Shown here piece after piece: positions 26,050 through 34,271 of a DNA stretch of 64,000 nt; position 1 is the stretch's first letter, and each line of letters begins with the position of its first letter. The notes below the pieces were generated by a model. The model saw nothing but the letters and a program-made list of their open reading frames with translations. It had not been told where the DNA came from and searched no databases. Source of the stretch: Maribacter flavus (GTDB lineage: Bacteria > Bacteroidota > Bacteroidia > Flavobacteriales > Flavobacteriaceae); assembly GCF_008386635.1 (NCBI RefSeq), contig NZ_VUOE01000002.1:702566-766565 (forward strand). The letters run 5' to 3'. The translations under genes were made by a program, and so were the position numbers.

Positions 26050-26195
26050 AAATAGCATTGTTTTTAAGATTACCCTATATACGTTACCAAATAAGTTTTT
26101 GGATGTATTTAGGCCTATAACGATTTAATACACACAAATATTTGTAGAAGTATCAAATTAGCTTCGCTCGATTCCATTTTTTGTTGACCGAAACA

Positions 26196-28184
26196 CTAAA
26201 AGGCCATCAAATCCAGGAGTTCCTGTTCAAATCTAGATTTGGCCAAATACTGTTGTTCCAAGGCATTATTGAAAGGGATGGGGGTATCCAAGCTGGCAAC
26301 CCGTTTAATGGGCCCATCCAGATAATGAAAACAGTTTTCTGTGACCAAGGCAGAAATATCACTGGCAATTCCACCAAAAAGACTATCCTCCTGTAGGATA
26401 ATGAGTTTTCCCGTTTTCCGTACCGATGTATAAATTGCCTCCGTATCCAAGGGTTGCAAGGTACGCAAGTCAAGCAGGTCGGCGCTTATGTCCAGATGCC
26501 TTTCCAAGGTTTCCAAGGCCCAATGCACCCCCGCACCATACGTAACGATGGTGACATCCCTCCCGGATTTAAATAAATTGGCCTTTCCAAAAGGTATCGT
26601 AAAGGGATTAACGGGGACATCTTCATAGACACTACGGTACAGCCCTTTGTGTTCAAAGTAAAGCACTGGATTTGGGTCCTCGATGGCAGTGGCCAGAAGT
26701 CCTTTTGCGTCTGAAGGGAACGCCGGGTACACCACTTTCAACCCTGGGGTTTTCGTAAACCAGGCTTCGTTGGTCTGTGAATGGAAGGGTCCTGCCCCCA
26801 CCCCGCCCCCACAGGGCATACGGATGACAACATCGGCCTTTTCTCCCCATCGGTAGTGGCTTTTGGCCAGATAATTGACGATAGGATTAAAACCGCTACT
26901 GACAAAATCCGCAAATTGCATTTCAACGACCGATTTCATCCCGTTTATGGACAGCCCCATGGCCGTTGAGACTATGGCGGATTCACAGATAGGAGTATTC
27001 CGAACTCTTTCCTTTCCAAAGGCCTCCACAAATCCGTCGGTAATCTTAAAAACCCCGCCGTATTCGGCTACATCCTGACCCATGATGACCAAGTTGTCAT
27101 GTTTTTCCATGGCCGACTTCAGACTTTGGGAAATGGCATCTACAAAACGGATATTTCGTTTATGAATCAAGGGTGTAACTTCTTTGTAATCAAATTTTTG
27201 ATACACATCATGTAATTCATTACTTATATTGGCTGAAATCGATTCCTCGAGAAAGGCCATTTGCAGATTTTGGTCAATTTCACGTGTAATTTCCTCACGG
27301 AAAGATGCCTCCATGGTTTCGGTCAACAGACCGGTTTCCATTAAGTATTTGGTATAGTTCTCCAAGGGGTCTTTCGCCGCCCAGTTTTCCATGAGATCCT
27401 CGGGCACGTATTTGGTGCCGCTCGCTTCCTCATGCCCGCGCATACGAAAGGTCTTGAATTCCAGTAAAATGGGTCTGGGGTTCTTGCGGATATCAATGCA
27501 CAGTTCGTTTACCTTGGAAAAAACCTCCAGAATATTGTTTCCATCGATGATATGGGATTCCATGCCGTACCCTATTCCCTTATCCGCAATATGTTCGCAG
27601 CGATATTGCTCGTTGGTTGGGGTGGATAGCCCATATCCATTGTTCTCAACGCAGAACAGAACGGGTAATTCCCAAACGGCGGCAATGTTCAGGGCTTCGT
27701 GAAAATCACCCTCGCTGGTAGCACCTTCCCCGGTAAAGACAGCGGTTACATGTGGCTCCTTTCGCAGTTTATGCGCAAGAGCGATGCCATCTGCCACACC
27801 CATTTGGGGTCCCAAATGGGATATCATCCCAATAATCTTGAATTCTTGCGTGCCGAAGTGAAAACTGCGGTCCCTGCCCTTGGTAAAACCGCCCATTTTC
27901 CCTTGCCACTGGGAAAAGAGTCGGTGTAAGGGAATGTTTCTTGTGGTAAAAACTCCCAGATTGCGGTGCATGGGAAGGATATATTCCTCATTCTGCATGG
28001 CCAATGCCACTCCTACGGAAATCGCTTCCTGCCCGATACCACTGAACCATTTGGAAATCTTTCCCTGTCGCAATAAAATCAACATTTTCTCCTCGATCAT
28101 GCGAGGTTTCAGCATGGCGCGGTACAAGGCTATCTTAACATCATTGGATACCTTAAAAGCTTTAAAATCCATACGTAGGAACAT
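26196..28184 (-). CDS. Fused alpha/beta E1 of a 2-oxoacid dehydrogenase
   Basis: 662 residues combining E1-alpha (1 to ~310) and E1-beta (~335 to 662), as in Bacteroidota branched-chain or pyruvate-type 2-oxoacid dehydrogenases. Thiamine diphosphate motif: TGEGATSEGDFHEALNIAAV with NN at ENNGYGLST; alpha also has HRNLGVF and SFHFG. In beta, VIMGQDVAEYGGVFKIT and IRMPCGGGVGAGPFHSQ are typical. No E2 or E3 gene is near, so the partners are elsewhere. Start may be 28184 or the ATG at 28172 (MDFKAFK). Substrate (branched-chain versus pyruvate) cannot be decided from sequence. Confidence 0.92.
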   Translation of the reverse strand: MFLRMDFKAFKVSNDVKIALYRAMLKPRMIEEKMLILLRQGKISKWFSGIGQEAISVGVALAMQNEEYILPMHRNLGVFTTRNIPLHRLFSQWQGKMGGFTKGRDRSFHFGTQEFKIIGMISHLGPQMGVADGIALAHKLRKEPHVTAVFTGEGATSEGDFHEALNIAAVWELPVLFCVENNGYGLSTPTNEQYRCEHIADKGIGYGMESHIIDGNNILEVFSKVNELCIDIRKNPRPILLEFKTFRMRGHEEASGTKYVPEDLMENWAAKDPLENYTKYLMETGLLTETMEASFREEITREIDQNLQMAFLEESISANISNELHDVYQKFDYKEVTPLIHKRNIRFVDAISQSLKSAMEKHDNLVIMGQDVAEYGGVFKITDGFVEAFGKERVRNTPICESAIVSTAMGLSINGMKSVVEMQFADFVSSGFNPIVNYLAKSHYRWGEKADVVIRMPCGGGVGAGPFHSQTNEAWFTKTPGLKVVYPAFPSDAKGLLATAIEDPNPVLYFEHKGLYRSVYEDVPVNPFTIPFGKANLFKSGRDVTIVTYGAGVHWALETLERHLDISADLLDLRTLQPLDTEAIYTSVRKTGKLIILQEDSLFGGIASDISALVTENCFHYLDGPIKRVASLDTPIPFNNALEQQYLAKSRFEQELLDLMAF

Positions 28185-28245
28185 TGGTTGAAATCAGGGA
28201 ATAAATGTAACAAAAAACACATCATCTTGTTGGAAATCCAACACA

Positions 28246-28274
28246 TTGGATGAACGCAAGAATTTGTAGCTTTG
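28246..28274 (+). promoter_or_regulatory. Bacteroidota-type promoter for the oxygenase gene
   Basis: TTG (28246-28248), 18 bases, TAGCTTTG (28267-28274), an exact TTG/TAnnTTTG pair; the start codon at 28299 is 24 bases further on. Confidence 0.8.
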
Positions 28275-28298
28275 TAATATATTCTAAATAATTTTTTC

Positions 28299-29249
28299 AT
28301 GAGTGTAGTACCCAGTGTTGATTTGAGGGATTTTTTGTCCGACGACCCTAACAGGAAACAAAAGTTCGTACAGGAGATTGGAGCGGCTTTTGAAAATATC
28401 GGTTTTGTGGCGCTTAGCGGCCATTTTTTGTCTGATATGTTGGTGGAAGACCTTTACTCCGAAATCAAAAAATTTTTCAATCTTCCCCAAGAGATCAAGG
28501 ACAAATATGAAATCGAGGGCATTGGCGGTCAGCGCGGGTATACCTCCTTTGGGAAGGAGCATGCAAAAGGAAGAAAAGAAGGTGATTTGAAAGAATTTTG
28601 GCATTTTGGCCAGTATGTGGAAGACAGCCCAAAGTTGAAAGAGGAATACCCGGATAATGTAACGGTGGATGAGCTTCCAAAATTCAATGAGGTAGGAAAA
28701 GAAACCTATAAAATGTTGGAAAAGACTGCAAAATATGTATTGCGAGCACTTGCCATTCACTTGGGTTTAAATGAGGACTACTTCGATGAATACATTAAGA
28801 ACGGGAATTCCATTTTAAGGCCAATCCATTATCCTCCCATTATTTCAGAACCCAAAAACGCCGTAAGAGCGGCCGCTCACGGGGATATCAACTTGATTAC
28901 CCTACTCATGGGCGCCCATGGGAAAGGGCTGCAGGTACAGAATCATAAAGGCGAATGGGTAGATGCCATCGCAAAGCCGGACGAGTTGATGATCAATGTG
29001 GGCGATATGCTTTCCAGGTTGTCCAACAACAAATTGAAATCCACCATTCACCAAGTCGTGAATCCCCCAAAGGAATTATGGGGAACCTCGCGATACTCCG
29101 TACCATTTTTTATGCACCCAGTAAGCGAAATGCCCTTAAATTGCCTTGAAAACTGCATCGATGCGGAACATCCTAAAATGTATGAGGATATTACCGCTGG
29201 CGAATTCCTTCACGAGCGACTCATTGAATTGGGATTGATTAAAAAGTAA
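28299..29249 (+). CDS. Isopenicillin N synthase-like Fe(II)/2-oxoglutarate oxygenase
   Basis: 316 residues of the plant/bacterial 2-oxoglutarate oxygenase family. The non-heme iron ligands are HGD in AAHGDINLITLLMG (about residue 193) and His in STIHQVVNPP (about 250); SRYSVPFFMHP gives the Arg-x-Ser for 2-oxoglutarate. The N-terminal DIOX_N half is present (VDLRDFLSDDPNRKQKFVQE). Two bases downstream begins the YciH gene, so they are co-transcribed. The real substrate is unknown; no peptide synthetase is nearby, so beta-lactam synthesis is not implied. Confidence 0.9.
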   Translation: MSVVPSVDLRDFLSDDPNRKQKFVQEIGAAFENIGFVALSGHFLSDMLVEDLYSEIKKFFNLPQEIKDKYEIEGIGGQRGYTSFGKEHAKGRKEGDLKEFWHFGQYVEDSPKLKEEYPDNVTVDELPKFNEVGKETYKMLEKTAKYVLRALAIHLGLNEDYFDEYIKNGNSILRPIHYPPIISEPKNAVRAAAHGDINLITLLMGAHGKGLQVQNHKGEWVDAIAKPDELMINVGDMLSRLSNNKLKSTIHQVVNPPKELWGTSRYSVPFFMHPVSEMPLNCLENCIDAEHPKMYEDITAGEFLHERLIELGLIKK

Positions 29250-29251
29250 TC

Positions 29252-29578
29252 ATGGACCTAAAAGATCAATTGAAAAACCTATTTCCGGACCATGTACCGG
29301 AAGAACCCCAGGTGGAGGCACCGCAAAGCGACCTTTGGTTACAGGACAGCCCCATGATCTGTAAATATGAGAAACGAAAAGGAAAACCGATCACCATCAT
29401 AGAAGGATATACCGGGGCGGATTCCGACTTCAAAAAATTGGCCAAGGAACTAAAAACACGGTTGAGCGTGGGGGGAAGCTTCAAAAACGACCAAATTATC
29501 ATCCAAGGGGATTATAGGGATAAAATCATGGAAATCCTAAAAGAAAAGGGCTTCAACGTCAAAAGGGTTGGGGGTTAA
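29252..29578 (+). CDS. YciH/SUI1 (eIF1-like) translation factor
   Basis: 108 residues. The C-terminal ~75 form the SUI1 domain (ITIIEGYTGADSDFKKLAKELK, SVGGSFKNDQIIIQGDYRDKI). Bacterial YciH resembles eukaryotic eIF1 and is thought to influence initiation fidelity under stress. The N-terminal 30 residues are short and poorly ordered, as usual. Starts two bases after the oxygenase stop. Confidence 0.9.
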   Translation: MDLKDQLKNLFPDHVPEEPQVEAPQSDLWLQDSPMICKYEKRKGKPITIIEGYTGADSDFKKLAKELKTRLSVGGSFKNDQIIIQGDYRDKIMEILKEKGFNVKRVGG

Positions 29579-29635
29579 AAACCTAATATAATGCACGGAT
29601 AGCTAATAGGTTGCGTCTTTTTTTGTTAATTTTTT

Positions 29636-29664
29636 TTGTTTTTTTGCTTTAAACCGTACTTTTA
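29636..29664 (+). promoter_or_regulatory. Promoter for the DUF1835 operon
   Basis: TTG (29636-29638), 18 bases, TACTTTTA (29657-29664; one mismatch to TAnnTTTG), in a T-rich region 28 bases before the start codon. Confidence 0.55.
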
Positions 29665-29692
29665 ACTGTTAAACCTAAACCACTATCAGAAA

Positions 29693-30625
29693 ATGAGTTC
29701 CCTGCTACACATAACAAACGGAGACGCATTTACGGAGCGTCTTAAGAAGTTGAATATAAAGGGCGATATCATCACATGGCGTGAAATGCTTTGTGAGGGC
29801 AAAACGCTAACGAGCGTAGGCAGTGAGTCCTTTTGGAAGACCAGGTTTGAGTTCTTACATAAGAATTACAAGGTTTCAAAGTCTTGGTTTATTGAGAAAA
29901 CGCTTAAGGAATACCGTTCCCTTTGTAATCACAAACAGCAGGACCAAATAGTACTTTGGTTCGAGTATGATTTATTTTGTCAGGTCAATATGTTAGCGGT
30001 CATAAGCTGGTTGTTGACCAATAGAAGATATGCCCAAATTTCTTTGGTGTGTAGTGGCAAGGAAGACAATACGGATAAATTATACTCGTTGAACGAGCTT
30101 TCGGACGAACATCTTTTGAAATTATATAAGCATAAGGTGGTGCTGAACCAAGATGATGTGGAATACGCCGATTATGTATGGCAATTGTATTGCAGCAACA
30201 ATCCTATCCGTCTTGAAAACCTGACTGATTTCAACGATTACAATTTTGCTTATCTGGGCGATGCGGTCAAAACACATTTAAGACGTTTTCCTAGTATTGC
30301 CAATGGTCTCAACGAGATGGAAAACAACATTTTGCAATTGGCCATCGATAAAAAGCCTAAGTCCAAAAGTGAATTTTTAGGCACCATTTTAAACAATCAA
30401 GGCAACCTAGGCTTTGGGGATTCCCAATACGAAAGGGCCTTACAACGGTTAAAACCATTGTTTTCTTCATTGAACCCAGTACGATTGACCAAAAAAGGAA
30501 AGGAAATATTGGACGGACAGACCAGTTACTATTCCTGTATACAGGACAATGACGTCTATTTGGGAGGAGCCTTAAAATATGATTTCCTATACAATACGGA
30601 TTCGAACAGAATTTTAAAACTCTAG
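29693..30625 (+). CDS. DUF1835 domain protein
   Basis: 310 residues, soluble. It starts with the DUF1835 signature (LLHITNGDAFTERLKKLNIKGDIITWREML), then IVLWFEYDLFCQVNMLAVISWL, a segment shared by the family. Some DUF1835 proteins are paired with RNA polymerase sigma-like or kinase genes, but their activity is unknown. One base separates its stop from the next start, so it heads a three-gene operon with the phosphorylase and the PBP-fold protein. Confidence 0.85.
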   Translation: MSSLLHITNGDAFTERLKKLNIKGDIITWREMLCEGKTLTSVGSESFWKTRFEFLHKNYKVSKSWFIEKTLKEYRSLCNHKQQDQIVLWFEYDLFCQVNMLAVISWLLTNRRYAQISLVCSGKEDNTDKLYSLNELSDEHLLKLYKHKVVLNQDDVEYADYVWQLYCSNNPIRLENLTDFNDYNFAYLGDAVKTHLRRFPSIANGLNEMENNILQLAIDKKPKSKSEFLGTILNNQGNLGFGDSQYERALQRLKPLFSSLNPVRLTKKGKEILDGQTSYYSCIQDNDVYLGGALKYDFLYNTDSNRILKL

Positions 30626-30626
30626 A

Positions 30627-31499
30627 ATGCGTCTAGGCCCATCCGAGCTTATCCTTAATGCCGATGGCAGCATCTACCATCTCAACCTTTTGCCTCATGA
30701 TATTGCAGAGACCATTATTACGGTAGGTGATCCCGACCGGGTCACCGAAGTCTCCAGCCATTTCGATTCCATACAAATCAAAAAAGGAAAACGGGAATTC
30801 CTAACCCATACGGGATTTCTTAATGGAAAACGTATCAGTGTGATCTCCACGGGAATTGGGACGGACAATATCGATATTGTCCTGAACGAATTGGATGCCC
30901 TGGTCAATATCGATTTTGAGACCAGAAAGCTTAAAAAAAATCGTATACGATTAAAAATTATCCGGATTGGTACTTCCGGAGCTATCCAAGAGGACATACC
31001 GATAGATTCCTGGTTACTTACGGAGTTGGCAATGGGGTTTGACGGGCTCTTGCATTTTTACAAAAATGATCTTTCGGATTTTGAGGAAATGGAGCATGAA
31101 TTTATCCGCCAGACTGATTGGTCTTCCAAAAAATCCAGGCCCTATATCGTGGAATTCGATGCAGATTTGGCCAAAAAATTTAAATCAAATCGTATACGAT
31201 TAGGAGTAACTACAACGAATACAGGATTTTATGGGCCTCAAGGACGAACGTTGCGACTTGCCCCAAGTGCGGACGGTTTTATTGAATCGATTTCCAATTT
31301 CAGGTATCGGGATAATCAGATTACCAATCTGGAAATGGAAACTTCGGGCATTTACGCGCTCTCAAAATTGCTGGGGCACCAAGCCGTCTCCCTCAATTGT
31401 ATTCTTGCCAATAGGGCTACGGGGGAATTTTCCAAAAATCCCGAAGCATCGGTACAAGAACTGATTACTTTTGCACTTCAAAAAATAACATCGGATTGA
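30627..31499 (+). CDS. Nucleoside phosphorylase (uridine phosphorylase-like)
   Basis: 290 residues of the PNP/UDP family, which cleave nucleosides with phosphate. Signature segments: TVGDPDRVTEV, STGIGTDNIDIVLNEL, RIGTSGAIQEDIP (phosphate binding), FYGPQGR, and EMETSGIYALSKLLG (nucleoside/ribose). Two copies of the palindrome ATCGTATACGAT lie in the gene (30940 and 31189), each encoding Asn-Arg-Ile-Arg-Leu in surface-like regions before the strands KIIRIGTSG and GVTTTNTGF. That is peculiar: it could reflect insertion or motif selection. Reading frame is intact. Confidence 0.9.
   Translation: MRLGPSELILNADGSIYHLNLLPHDIAETIITVGDPDRVTEVSSHFDSIQIKKGKREFLTHTGFLNGKRISVISTGIGTDNIDIVLNELDALVNIDFETRKLKKNRIRLKIIRIGTSGAIQEDIPIDSWLLTELAMGFDGLLHFYKNDLSDFEEMEHEFIRQTDWSSKKSRPYIVEFDADLAKKFKSNRIRLGVTTTNTGFYGPQGRTLRLAPSADGFIESISNFRYRDNQITNLEMETSGIYALSKLLGHQAVSLNCILANRATGEFSKNPEASVQELITFALQKITSD
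30940..30951. repeat. Recurrent palindrome ATCGTATACGAT, copy 2
   Basis: Exact copy inside the nucleoside phosphorylase gene; with flanking bases it codes for NRIRL. Confidence 0.8.
31189..31200. repeat. Recurrent palindrome ATCGTATACGAT, copy 3
   Basis: Second exact copy in the phosphorylase gene, 249 bases from copy 2, in the same frame and again coding for NRIRL. Confidence 0.8.
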
Positions 31500-32347
31500 A
31501 AACTGTCAAAATAGTAGGCGTACCGGAACATTTTAACCTTCCATGGCACTTGGCTTTGGAGGAAGGTGCCTTTGAAGACCGCGGCATCGATTTGCAATGG
31601 GAGGATATTCCCGAGGGTACCGGGAGAATGTGCCAACTCTTGTCCGAGAACAAAACCGATCTGGCCATTATTCTTACCGAAGGTATTGTCAAAAGCATTT
31701 CTGAAGGAAATCAGGTCAAGATCGTTCAGGAATACATCGCGTCTCCCCTGCTCTGGGGCGTTCATGTATCGGCCCAAAGCGATTTTGAACATTTAAGCGA
31801 TTTAAGGGGCGCAAAAGCCGCTATTAGTAGATTTGGTAGCGGAAGCCATTTGATGGCCTTTGTGCAGGCCCAAAACGAGGGATGGGACCTAAATGCATTG
31901 CAGTTTGAGGTTATCAATGACCTAGAGGGAGCCATTAAAAGTTTGAGCGAGGGCACGGCCGATTATTTCATGTGGGAACATTTTACCACAAAACCCATCG
32001 TGGACAATGGTGTTTTCAGAAGATTGGGGGATTGCCCCACACCTTGGCCCTGTTTTATGTTGGTAGCCACCAATGGATTCCTGGAGGAAAATAAAATACT
32101 GATAACGCACATTTTGGAAGTTATCAATCTTTACACGGCTGAATTCAAGAATATACCCAGTATCGATAGGACCCTAGCCAATAGATACGGACAAAAATTG
32201 GAGGATATACAGACTTGGTTGTCCTTGACATCCTGGAGTCAAAATCAATTGGATTCCGGTGTCCTTGAAAACGTACTTGACACGCTCCAGCAACTTAAAT
32301 TGATTGAGAAGGCGTTACCGTTAAGACATTACTTGGAGGATATTTAA
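31496..32347 (+). CDS. Cytosolic periplasmic-binding-protein-fold protein
   Basis: 283 residues resembling ABC nitrate/sulfonate-type binding proteins (KTVKIVGVPEHFNLPWHLALEEGAF, TDLAIILTEGIVKSI, LRGAKAAISRFGSGSHLMA), but with no signal peptide or lipobox and no permease or ATPase nearby. It begins at a TTG that overlaps the phosphorylase stop (TTGA), so it is coupled to it. A soluble PBP fold could be a ligand sensor or an enzyme, as MqnA/ThiY-type relatives show. The link to nucleoside metabolism is inferred from the operon only. Confidence 0.8.
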   Translation: MKTVKIVGVPEHFNLPWHLALEEGAFEDRGIDLQWEDIPEGTGRMCQLLSENKTDLAIILTEGIVKSISEGNQVKIVQEYIASPLLWGVHVSAQSDFEHLSDLRGAKAAISRFGSGSHLMAFVQAQNEGWDLNALQFEVINDLEGAIKSLSEGTADYFMWEHFTTKPIVDNGVFRRLGDCPTPWPCFMLVATNGFLEENKILITHILEVINLYTAEFKNIPSIDRTLANRYGQKLEDIQTWLSLTSWSQNQLDSGVLENVLDTLQQLKLIEKALPLRHYLEDI

Positions 32348-32775
32348 ACCGTTTCCTTTAGGTTAAAATGCTTTCCTATGAGCTTTTTGAACGTACTATC
32401 CGAAAGCGGTTTTTGTGCGTAATCCAGAATATGGGGATTTGCCGCTGCCCGCTCCTTATCCTCAGGGTTGTCGCTGACCGTAACCAAAACGATTGCCAAT
32501 TGTTGTTTTAATTCCTCGGGCACTTGTTCCTCGTACATTCGCATGAAATCCCAACCGTCCTTAACGGGCATTCTTAGATCTAACATTACCATACATGGAA
32601 GAGAAAGTCTCTCAAGTCCCCTGTTCATAATGAAATCCAAGCCTTCCTGACCATTAAGGGCCGTATTTATCTCTATATTAAGGCCTAGTTTATTTATAAA
32701 AATGGAATGAAGGAAGTTGCTGGATTCATCATCGTCAATCAGCAATATGGAATTTACCTGCTCAAATTTATTCAT
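32344..32775 (-). CDS. Stand-alone response regulator receiver
   Basis: 143 residues from the ATG at 32775. It is a CheY-like receiver only: acidic pair in LLIDDDESS, phospho-acceptor Asp in MVMLDLRMPVKDGW, Thr/Ser near VTVSDNP, Lys in YAQKPLS. No output domain. Its stop overlaps the stop of the converging PBP-fold gene by three bases. No histidine kinase is adjacent; in Flavobacteria such receivers often work in phosphorelays with hybrid kinases elsewhere. Confidence 0.9.
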   Translation of the reverse strand: MNKFEQVNSILLIDDDESSNFLHSIFINKLGLNIEINTALNGQEGLDFIMNRGLERLSLPCMVMLDLRMPVKDGWDFMRMYEEQVPEELKQQLAIVLVTVSDNPEDKERAAANPHILDYAQKPLSDSTFKKLIGKHFNLKETV

Positions 32776-32834
32776 GGTGTAAACGTTTTTATTCAGAAAA
32801 ATAAGAAAATTCCTATTTAAGATAAAACTAAAAC

Positions 32835-33500
32835 CTACCAATCTATAGTTTTATTGCCTTTAGCCGATAAAATTTTATTGCATTTAGAAAAATGACGGTT
32901 CCCGAACCAATATCCCCTATTGGCACTTAGGGGGGAAGGATGGCCCGATGTTAATATCCGATGCCTTTTCCCATCGATCAGCTTAGCTTTTTTCTTCGCA
33001 AAGCCGCCCCATAACAAAAAGACCACGTTTTCACTGTTTTCGGATATTTTTTCGATGACGGAATCCGTAAAGGTTTCCCACCCTTTTCCTTGATGACTGC
33101 CCGCTTGATGCGCACGAACGGTAAGGGTGGCATTCAATAGGAGTACCCCTTGGTCTGCCCATCGTTCCAAATTACCGCTGGTTGGATAGGGTTTTTGTAC
33201 GTCCGTCTCAATTTCCTTAAAAATATTCACCAAGGAAGGAGGATGTGGAATTCCGTCCGCTACCGAAAAGCAGAGTCCGTTTGCCTGTCCCGGTCCGTGG
33301 TAAGGGTCTTGCCCAAGGATGACGACCTTGGTCGCCTCAAAAGGGCAATGGTCGAAGGCCGCGAATATATCCGAGCCCTTTGGGTAGCACCTGTTTTGTG
33401 TATATTCCCGTTTCACAAAGTCCGTTAAGGCTTTAAAATAGGGTTTTTCAAATTCAAATTGCAGTTGCGATTTCCAACCCGATTCCATTTTTACGTCCAT
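32835..33500 (-). CDS. ung: Uracil-DNA glycosylase, family 1
   Basis: 221 residues removing uracil from DNA. All family 1 motifs are present: GQDPYHGPGQANGLCFSV (water-activating Asp), LLLNATLTVRAHQAGSHQGKGW and LTSGHPSPLSANRG (catalytic His). Length is normal. Transcribed leftward, about 60 bases upstream of the response regulator. Confidence 0.96.
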   Translation of the reverse strand: MDVKMESGWKSQLQFEFEKPYFKALTDFVKREYTQNRCYPKGSDIFAAFDHCPFEATKVVILGQDPYHGPGQANGLCFSVADGIPHPPSLVNIFKEIETDVQKPYPTSGNLERWADQGVLLLNATLTVRAHQAGSHQGKGWETFTDSVIEKISENSENVVFLLWGGFAKKKAKLIDGKRHRILTSGHPSPLSANRGYWFGNRHFSKCNKILSAKGNKTIDW

Positions 33501-33602
33501 AGGTGCGTATATCTACTTTTTACAAAGCTAGGCGTATATTCCTTGAAGGGCAAGCCAAAGGTGTTTGATTGCTATAAAATCATAGGATTTCAAAATTTCT
33601 AC

Positions 33603-33633
33603 TTGACAAAAAACAATCTAGTTATTAAATTTG
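33603..33633 (+). promoter_or_regulatory. Promoter upstream of the 145-residue secreted protein
   Basis: TTG (33603-33605), 20 bases, TAAATTTG (33626-33633), with the start codon 16 bases beyond. The -7 box fits exactly; the spacer is one or two bases long. Confidence 0.6.
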
Positions 33634-33648
33634 TAACTCATTAATATC

Positions 33649-34086
33649 ATGTTTGTTATGAAGAAAAACTTTGTAGTGAAGACGGTATTAATCGCAGTAA
33701 TTGCCGTTTTCTGCTCTTCTCATGTTTCGGGCCAGACACTGTATGCCCTTAAGATTAATGGTAAAATACGTTCCGAAGCCGTGGACATCACTGCTAAATA
33801 CCAGCCCCGTTTGGTTATGGGCATGGACCAAGCCCTTGAATTTCAAGGAACCGTGGCCAAATTCTTGGTGAAACGGAAGGCCATTGAAGAGGATGAAACC
33901 CTTTCTCCCAAGGCCAAATACGAGCTGTTAAAGCAGCTCTCCAGTAAGGAGACCATGGCCATGGCCGATGTGCTGGAATCCTATCGCTTTCAGGAATACA
34001 TGCGCATCAAGCCCCAAATTCAGCCTATTTTGGAACCTACGAGGGAACAAGAGGATATTTGGGCCGCAACTTCTGAGGCGAATTAA
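33649..34086 (+). CDS. Small secreted hypothetical protein
   Basis: 145 residues with a signal peptide (KKNFVVKTVLIAVIAVFCSSHVSG, cut before QTL). The mature part starts with beta-like residues (LYALKINGKIRSEAVDITAKYQPRLVM) and continues as helices (DQALEFQGTVAKFLVKRKAIEED). No known domain. Start may be the ATG at 33649 or at 33658 (MKKN). It lies alone between ung and mutS2 on the plus strand. Confidence 0.75.
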   Translation: MFVMKKNFVVKTVLIAVIAVFCSSHVSGQTLYALKINGKIRSEAVDITAKYQPRLVMGMDQALEFQGTVAKFLVKRKAIEEDETLSPKAKYELLKQLSSKETMAMADVLESYRFQEYMRIKPQIQPILEPTREQEDIWAATSEAN

Positions 34087-34271
34087 TTATCCTCGACAGT
34101 TATTGTATCCGGAAGAAACTAGGAAAGGTTTTAAAATTCCTTGATTCAAGGAACATATATCTTCATATCTTTTTTGGGCCAATATGCTCCACCAAGCCAC
34201 TGATTATTGCAATTGACGCCTTTCTCTATATCGTTGCCAATAACTACCTTTACCGCCATCTAAATAGATAT

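Noticed and set aside
28299..29249. Beta-lactam biosynthesis suggested by the isopenicillin N synthase-like family name
   Set aside because: No peptide synthetase or expandase nearby; the family is broad and the name refers to fold only.
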